Shown here one piece after another: positions 59,686-64,000 of a stretch of 64,000 nucleotides of DNA. The number at the start of each line of letters is the position of its first letter. The stretch's first letter is position 1. The position numbers were made by a program, and so were the translations under genes. The stretch spans positions 1-64,000 of the forward strand of contig NCKB01000005.1 of the NCBI GenBank assembly GCA_002279065.1, written 5' to 3'. Below the pieces are notes generated by a model that saw nothing but the letters and a program-made list of their open reading frames with translations, did not search any database and was not told where the DNA came from. This DNA comes from Lysobacterales bacterium 15-68-25 (GTDB lineage: Bacteria; Pseudomonadota; Gammaproteobacteria; Xanthomonadales; Rhodanobacteraceae).

Positions 59686-60564
59686 TCAGACCTGCATCGC
59701 CTTCGCCACTTCGGCGGCGTAGTCTTCCTGCACCTTCTCGATGCCCTCGCCGACGGCCAGGCGGGCCACTGCCACCACTTCGGCGCCTTCCTTCTTCAGG
59801 GCGTCGCCGACGGTCACGTTGGTGTCCAGCACGTAGGCCTGGCCGAGCAGGGTCACCTCGGACACGATCTTGTTGATCTTGCCGGAGATGATCTTCTCCA
59901 GGATCTCGGCCGGCTTGGCCTTGTCCTTGTCGGACATCTGGCTCAGCGCGATGTCCTTCTCCTTCTGCACGAAGTCGGCCGGGACGTCCTCGGCCTTCAC
60001 GTACTGCGGGTTCATCGCGGCCACGTGCATGGCCACGCCCTTGGCCAGCTCCTCGGAGCCGCCCTTCAGGGCCACCAGCACGCCGATGCGGCCGCCGTGG
60101 ATGTAGCTGCCGATCACGCCGTCGGCCTCGACGCGCGCCATGCGGCGCACTTCGATCTTCTCGCCGATGGTGGCGACGAGCGCCTTGGCGCCTTCCTCGA
60201 CGTTGCTGGCGCCCGGGAAGGCGGCGGCCTTCAGCGCGTCGATGTCGGCCGCGCCGGACTCCAGCGCCACCGTGGCGACGGTGTCGCTGAACTTCACGAA
60301 GTCGGGGTTCTTGGTGACGAAGTCGGTCTCGCAGTTGACCTCGACCAGCACGGCCTTGCCGCCGGCCTGCGCGGTCACGATGCGGCCTTCGGCGGCGACG
60401 CGGTCGGCCTTTTTGTCGGCCTTGGCCAGACCGTTCTTGCGCAGCCACTCGATGGCGACTTCGATGTCGCCGTTGTTCTCGACCAGGGCCTTCTTGCATT
60501 CCATCATGCCGGCGCCAGACCGCTCGCGCAGTTCCTTCACCAGCTGGGCGGAGATGTTGCTCAT
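59686..60564 (-). CDS. tsf: Elongation factor Ts
   Basis: Nucleotide exchange factor for EF-Tu. The 292-residue product has the N-terminal [20 protein letters not shown] and the core [15 protein letters not shown]. It is co-transcribed with rpsB, with a hairpin in the 68-base gap, and ends at tandem terminators. Confidence 0.98.
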   Translation of the reverse strand: MSNISAQLVKELRERSGAGMMECKKALVENNGDIEVAIEWLRKNGLAKADKKADRVAAEGRIVTAQAGGKAVLVEVNCETDFVTKNPDFVKFSDTVATVALESGAADIDALKAAAFPGASNVEEGAKALVATIGEKIEVRRMARVEADGVIGSYIHGGRIGVLVALKGGSEELAKGVAMHVAAMNPQYVKAEDVPADFVQKEKDIALSQMSDKDKAKPAEILEKIISGKINKIVSEVTLLGQAYVLDTNVTVGDALKKEGAEVVAVARLAVGEGIEKVQEDYAAEVAKAMQV

Positions 60565-60588
60565 GTCAGTTCCTCGAATGCTTTGGAA

Positions 60589-60615
60589 CCCGACGGCCGG
60601 CGTGCGGCCGTCGGG
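60589..60615 (-). other. Hairpin between rpsB and tsf
   Basis: CCCGACGGCCG (60589-60599) and CGGCCGTCGGG (60605-60615) form a perfect 11-bp stem around GCGTG. No U tract on the - strand. It may set the rpsB:tsf expression ratio. Confidence 0.5.
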
Positions 60616-60632
60616 CGGGTGGAGCGGCAGGC

Positions 60633-61487
60633 TTACTCGGCGTCGCCGGAATCACGGCGGCCGCGGCCACCGTCACGGCGCGGCGCGCCCTTCTTGGCCG
60701 GGGCACGGCGAGGGGCGGGCTTGCGCTCCTCGTCCTTGGCGACCGGGTTGCCTTCCTCGTCCAGCTCGACGAACTCGTCGGCATCGCCCTGGGCGGCGTT
60801 CGGCGCGGCGGCCTTGCCTTCCAGGATCGCGTCGGCGGCGGCGCGGGCGTACAGCTGGATCGCGCGGATCGCGTCGTCGTTGCCCGGGATGGCGTAGTCC
60901 ACCAGCTCCGGGTTGTAGTTGGTGTCGACCACCGCGATCACCGGGATGCCGAGCTTCTTGGCTTCCTGCACGGCGATGTCTTCGTGGCCGATGTCGATGA
61001 TGAACAGCGCGTCGGGCAGGCGGTTCATGTTCTTGATGCCGCCCAGCGAGTTCTCCAGCTTCTCGCGCTCGCGGCGCAGCGACAGCACCTCGTGCTTGAC
61101 CAGCTTGTCGAACGAACCGTCGGTCTCGGCCGCTTCCAGCTCCTTCAGGCGGGCGACCGACTGCTTCACGGTGCGGAAGTTGGTCAGCATGCCGCCGAGC
61201 CAGCGGGCGGTGACGAAGGGCATGCCGGCGCGGGCGGCCTCTTCGGCCAGCGGCTCACGGGCGGAGCGCTTGGTGCCGACGAACAGGATGGTGCCGCGCT
61301 TCTGCGCCAGACCCGACAGGAAGTTCATCGCGTCAGTGAACAGCGGCAGGGTCTTTTCGAGGTTGATGATGTGGATCTTGCCGCGGGCACCGAAGATGTA
61401 CGGCGCCATCTTGGGATTCCAGTAGCGCGTCTGGTGACCGAAGTGGACGCCAGCCTCGAGCATCTGGCGCATGGTGACTTGTGCCAT
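60633..61487 (-). CDS. rpsB: 30S ribosomal protein S2
   Basis: S2 joins the 30S late and is needed for S1 binding. The 284-residue product has [20 protein letters not shown] and the conserved [16 protein letters not shown]. It is longer than E. coli S2 (241 residues): the last 50 residues are a charged Lys/Arg/Asp/Gly tail. ATG 61487 follows GGAG; the open extension upstream is leader sequence. A long leader precedes it. Confidence 0.98.
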   Translation of the reverse strand: MAQVTMRQMLEAGVHFGHQTRYWNPKMAPYIFGARGKIHIINLEKTLPLFTDAMNFLSGLAQKRGTILFVGTKRSAREPLAEEAARAGMPFVTARWLGGMLTNFRTVKQSVARLKELEAAETDGSFDKLVKHEVLSLRREREKLENSLGGIKNMNRLPDALFIIDIGHEDIAVQEAKKLGIPVIAVVDTNYNPELVDYAIPGNDDAIRAIQLYARAAADAILEGKAAAPNAAQGDADEFVELDEEGNPVAKDEERKPAPRRAPAKKGAPRRDGGRGRRDSGDAE

Positions 61488-61723
61488 GGGTGTAACTCCG
61501 AATTGTCGGCTCCGGTGAAAGAGCCTGGGGGTTGGGACCTCCACGCATCCCCGGCCTCGACCGCGGAGCTTCCCGAACTTGTGTGACGGAAGCGACCGCG
61601 GCACCCCGAAGACGGTGCCGATGCGTGTGTGGCGTTGGTTTGGGCTTGTTCCGGTGGCCGGTTACAATGCCCGCTCGCTTTGCAGGGGAGCGGGCCGAAA
61701 CGGCCGGTTGCGCCCCGCAAAAC
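61488..61723 (-). promoter_or_regulatory. rpsB leader region
   Basis: About 235 nt of 5' leader if the promoter at 61730-61759 is right. Small hairpins include GGCTC/GAGCC (61508-61525) close to the start codon and a GGCACC/GGTGCC stem near 61603-61622. S2 represses its own operon through the leader in other gammaproteobacteria; here that is inference. Confidence 0.45.
61640..61668 (+). promoter_or_regulatory. Candidate map promoter
   Basis: TTGGGC (61640-61645) and TACAAT (61663-61668) are 17 bases apart on the + strand. The start would be near 61675, giving map a leader of about 137 nt that overlaps the rpsB promoter region. Confidence 0.5.
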
Positions 61724-61729
61724 TCACGA

Positions 61730-61759
61730 ATTATAGCCGGCGCGCCGGCAAGGCGGCAA
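61730..61759 (-). promoter_or_regulatory. Candidate rpsB promoter
   Basis: On the - strand the consensus -10 TATAAT lies at 61730-61735, with TTGCCG (61754-61759) 18 bases upstream. The start would be near 61723. Confidence 0.65.
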
Positions 61760-61811
61760 GTTGCCCGCGGGCGTTGATCCCCGGGCCGGTCGCCGCCATC
61801 TGGGTGGAACC

Positions 61812-62579
61812 ATGGCCATTACCCTGAAAACTCCCGAAGACCTGGTCGCCATGCGCGTGGCCGGGCAGCTTGCTGCCGAAGTGCTGGCGATGCTCAAGGA
61901 GCACGTCAAGCCCGGCGTCACCACCGAAGACCTGGACCGCCTCGCCTACGAGCACATCGTCCACAAGCAGAAGGCGATCCCGGCCAACGTCGGCTACCAC
62001 GGTTTCCCGAAGACGCTGTGCACCTCGGTCAACCACGTGATCTGCCACGGCATCCCGACCGGCACCAAGGTGCTCAAGGACGGCGACATCATCAACCTGG
62101 ATGTCACCGTCATCAAGGACGGCTGGCACGGCGACACCAGCCGCATGTACTTCGTCGGCACCCCGTCGGTGCTGGCCCGGCGCCTGGTCGAGACCACCCA
62201 CGAGGCGATGATGCGCGGCATCCAGGCGGTGCGCCCGGGCGCCACCCTGGGCGACATCGGCGCGGCGATCCAGAAGCACGCCGAGGCGGCCGGCTTCTCC
62301 GTGGTGCGCGAGTACTGCGGTCACGGCATCGGCAAGGTCTACCACGACGAGCCGCAGGTGCTGCACTACGGCAAGCCGGGCACCGGGGTGGAGCTGAAGA
62401 AGGGCATGACCTTCACCGTCGAGCCGATGATCAACGCCGGCAAGCCGCACACCAAGCAGCTGCCCGACGGCTGGACCGTGGTCACCAAGGACCACTCGCT
62501 CTCCGCCCAGTGGGAGCACACCATCGCCGTCACCGACCACGGCTTCGAGATCCTCACGCCTTGGCCGGACGCCGACTGA
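61812..62579 (+). CDS. map: Methionine aminopeptidase, type I
   Basis: Removes the initiator methionine from nascent proteins. The 255-residue product has the five metal ligands in context: NLDVTVIKDGWHGDTSRM (two Asp), GHGIGKVYHDEP (His), FTVEPMI (Glu) and SAQWEHTI (Glu). ATG 61812 (MAITLKTPEDLVAMRV) is the family start. It is divergent from rpsB and followed by glnD, as in E. coli. Confidence 0.98.
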   Translation: MAITLKTPEDLVAMRVAGQLAAEVLAMLKEHVKPGVTTEDLDRLAYEHIVHKQKAIPANVGYHGFPKTLCTSVNHVICHGIPTGTKVLKDGDIINLDVTVIKDGWHGDTSRMYFVGTPSVLARRLVETTHEAMMRGIQAVRPGATLGDIGAAIQKHAEAAGFSVVREYCGHGIGKVYHDEPQVLHYGKPGTGVELKKGMTFTVEPMINAGKPHTKQLPDGWTVVTKDHSLSAQWEHTIAVTDHGFEILTPWPDAD

Positions 62580-62620
62580 GGCGGATTGCCCGCGGCCTTG
62601 CCGCAATGCACAAATCGATC

Positions 62621-62653
62621 GGCTCGGCCTACACTCGGCCGGGCCTTTCTTTT
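62621..62653 (+). terminator. Terminator between map and glnD
   Basis: GGCTCGGCC (62621-62629) pairs with GGCCGGGCC (62637-62645), one T-G pair, 7-nt loop, followed by TTTCTTTT. It ends 12 bases before the glnD ATG. The loop contains TACACT (62630-62635), a possible -10 for glnD. Confidence 0.75.
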
Positions 62654-62664
62654 GCGCGATTGCC

Positions 62665-64000
62665 ATGACTCCTGCCGGTCCCGCCACCTCCGTCCCGCTG
62701 CCTCCGCTCCCGCGCCTTCCCCTTGCGGTACCCCGCTCGGGCGTCTCGAACGAGGCGCGCAAGGCGCTGCGCCAGTTGCTGGGGGACATGGACCGGGCGC
62801 TGGCCACCGCGTTCCGCGACGGTGCGGACGCCACCGCGCTGGCCGCGCGGCGCGGCGAGTCGGTGGGGCGCATCGTGGTGCACGTGTGGAACGCCTGCCT
62901 GGGCGAGGTCGCGGACACCGCGCTGTTCGCGGTGGGCGGTTTCGGTCGTGGCCTGTTGTTTCCGCAGTCGGACGTCGACCTGCTGGTGCTCACCACCCGC
63001 GACGATCCTGCCCTGCGCCGCGCGCTGGAGCAGTGCTTCGCCACGTTCTGGGACATTGGCCTGAAGGTGGGACACGCCGTGCGCGAGCCGGCGCAGTGCC
63101 TTGCGCTGGCGGCGGAAGACGCCAGCGTGTTCACCAGCCTGCTCGATGCCCGGCGGCTGGCCGGCGATCCGGCGCTGGATGCCGTGCTGCGAGGCATCGT
63201 CGACGATCCCGCGCTGTGGCCGCCGCGCGCCTATCTCGCCGCGCGGCTGGCCGAACGGGACGCGCGCCACGCACGCTTCGACGACACCGCCTACAACCTC
63301 GAACCCAATCTCAAGGACGGCCCCGGCGGGCTGCGCACGCTGGACTCGCTGCGCTGGCTCGGTCTGCGCCTCGCGCATGCCGACGGTTTCGACGGGATGG
63401 TCGCCGAGGGCCTGCTCGATCCGGCCGAGCGCGCCACGCTGGCCGACGCCGAGGCCACGCTGCGGCGCTACCGCTTCGCCCTGCATCTGGAAGCGGGGCG
63501 GCCGGAGGAGCGGCTGCTTTTCGATTTCCAGCGCGGGCTGGCCGCGCGCATGGGCTTCGTCGACCAGCACGAGAAGAACCTCGGCGTCGAGCAGTTCATG
63601 CAGGGCTACTACCGTGCCGCCAGCCAGGTCGAGCGGCTGGGCGTGCAGATCGTCGAGCGCTTCGAGGAGATGCTTGAACCGGACAGCCCGATGACGCCGA
63701 TCGGCGGCGGCTTCGTGCAGCACGGCCGGCGCATCGCGGCGGCCGATCCAGAGCTGTTCATGACGCGGCCGGCGGCGCTGGTGGAGATATTCCTGGCGCG
63801 ACTGGACCACCCCGAGCTGATCGGCTTCAGCGCCGAGACCATGCGTCGCATCCACCAGGCGACGGCCAAGCACGGCAGTGCGCTGACCGACGATCCGGCC
63901 GCGCTGGCCGCGTTCCTGAAACTGCTCCAGCGTGGCGCACCGGCGGTGGATGCGCTGTGGCGGATGAACCGGCACGGCCTGCTGGCGGCGATCCTGCCGG
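62665..64000 (+). CDS. glnD: Bifunctional uridylyltransferase / uridylyl-removing enzyme (partial)
   Basis: Senses glutamine and modifies PII proteins. The frame from ATG 62665 stays open to the window edge (445 codons seen; full GlnD is about 850-900), so the 3' half is missing. The nucleotidyltransferase motif is GGFGRGLLFPQSDVDLL, with D103 and D105 as metal ligands. Later come YNLEPNLKDGPGGLRTLDSL and RMGFVDQHEKNLGVEQFMQG, both typical. The HD and ACT domains lie beyond the window. Confidence 0.96.
   Translation, partial: MTPAGPATSVPLPPLPRLPLAVPRSGVSNEARKALRQLLGDMDRALATAFRDGADATALAARRGESVGRIVVHVWNACLGEVADTALFAVGGFGRGLLFPQSDVDLLVLTTRDDPALRRALEQCFATFWDIGLKVGHAVREPAQCLALAAEDASVFTSLLDARRLAGDPALDAVLRGIVDDPALWPPRAYLAARLAERDARHARFDDTAYNLEPNLKDGPGGLRTLDSLRWLGLRLAHADGFDGMVAEGLLDPAERATLADAEATLRRYRFALHLEAGRPEERLLFDFQRGLAARMGFVDQHEKNLGVEQFMQGYYRAASQVERLGVQIVERFEEMLEPDSPMTPIGGGFVQHGRRIAAADPELFMTRPAALVEIFLARLDHPELIGFSAETMRRIHQATAKHGSALTDDPAALAAFLKLLQRGAPAVDALWRMNRHGLLAAILP

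Overview
This 64 kb window is a continuous piece of high-GC gammaproteobacterial chromosome. Gene content and order point to the order Xanthomonadales (Lysobacterales), most likely family Rhodanobacteraceae (Dyella, Rhodanobacter, Luteibacter or Frateuria type). The assignment rests on a complete S10-spc-alpha ribosomal cluster, FabV as the enoyl-ACP reductase, a class II DAHP synthase, and the map/rpsB to accA-tilS envelope and replication cluster in near-E. coli order. There is no rRNA, tRNA, prophage, insertion sequence or CRISPR array. The window is mainly core genome with a few accessory insertions.

Layout. (1) 1-14463, + strand: the 3' end of tuf, a strong terminator, then rpsJ-rplCDWB-rpsS-rplV-rpsC-rplP-rpmC-rpsQ-rplNXE-rpsNH-rplFR-rpsE-rpmD-rplO-secY-rpsMKD-rpoA-rplQ, closed by a clear terminator. 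rpmJ is absent after secY. Longer spacers carrying hairpins and candidate promoters divide the cluster into sub-units. (2) 14519-19619: dsbB, a class II DAHP synthase, a divergently read subclass B3 metallo-beta-lactamase, and a pair of c-type cytochromes. (3) 19763-25227: fabV, an intergenic region with REP-like palindromes, an overlapping Mug-like glycosylase/Dph6-like ATPase pair, an MscS-type channel and rng. (4) 25255-34879: yhdP, a fatty-acid-hydroxylase-superfamily membrane protein, tldD, yjgA plus a DUF1653 gene, pmbA and a DUF4870 gene. (5) 34954-37590, - strand: ispA, xseB, tilS. (6) 37696-41383: an accessory block between tilS and accA, holding a secreted AcpA-like phosphoesterase, a NYN/LOTUS protein and a secreted thioredoxin-like protein with a CxxS site. 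(7) 41447-61487, - strand: accA, dnaE, a 69-residue unknown protein, rnhB, lpxB, lpxA, fabZ, lpxD, bamA, rseP, dxr, cdsA, uppS, frr, pyrH, tsf, rpsB. (8) 61812-64000, + strand: map and the start of glnD, divergent from rpsB.

How the genes work together. Blocks 1, 7 and 8 form the translation machinery (ribosomal proteins, RNA polymerase alpha, SecY, EF-Tu, EF-Ts, ribosome recycling factor, methionine aminopeptidase). Block 7 adds outer-membrane biogenesis: lipid A (lpxD/A/B), acyl chains (fabZ, accA), phospholipid (cdsA), isoprenoid carrier (dxr, uppS, with ispA in block 5), beta-barrel assembly (bamA) and sigma-E proteolysis (rseP). YhdP in block 4 also serves outer-membrane lipid transport.

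Most noteworthy signals: GAGTGAG-rich degenerate repeats at two loci where they supply gene stop codons; next to one of them, a decayed second copy of the dnaE 3' end; candidate map and rpsB promoters placed so that the two 5' leaders would be mutually antisense; two strong hairpins in the S10 leader; a Mug-family glycosylase without the canonical asparagine; a B3 metallo-beta-lactamase with all metal ligands; and loss of skp between bamA and lpxD.
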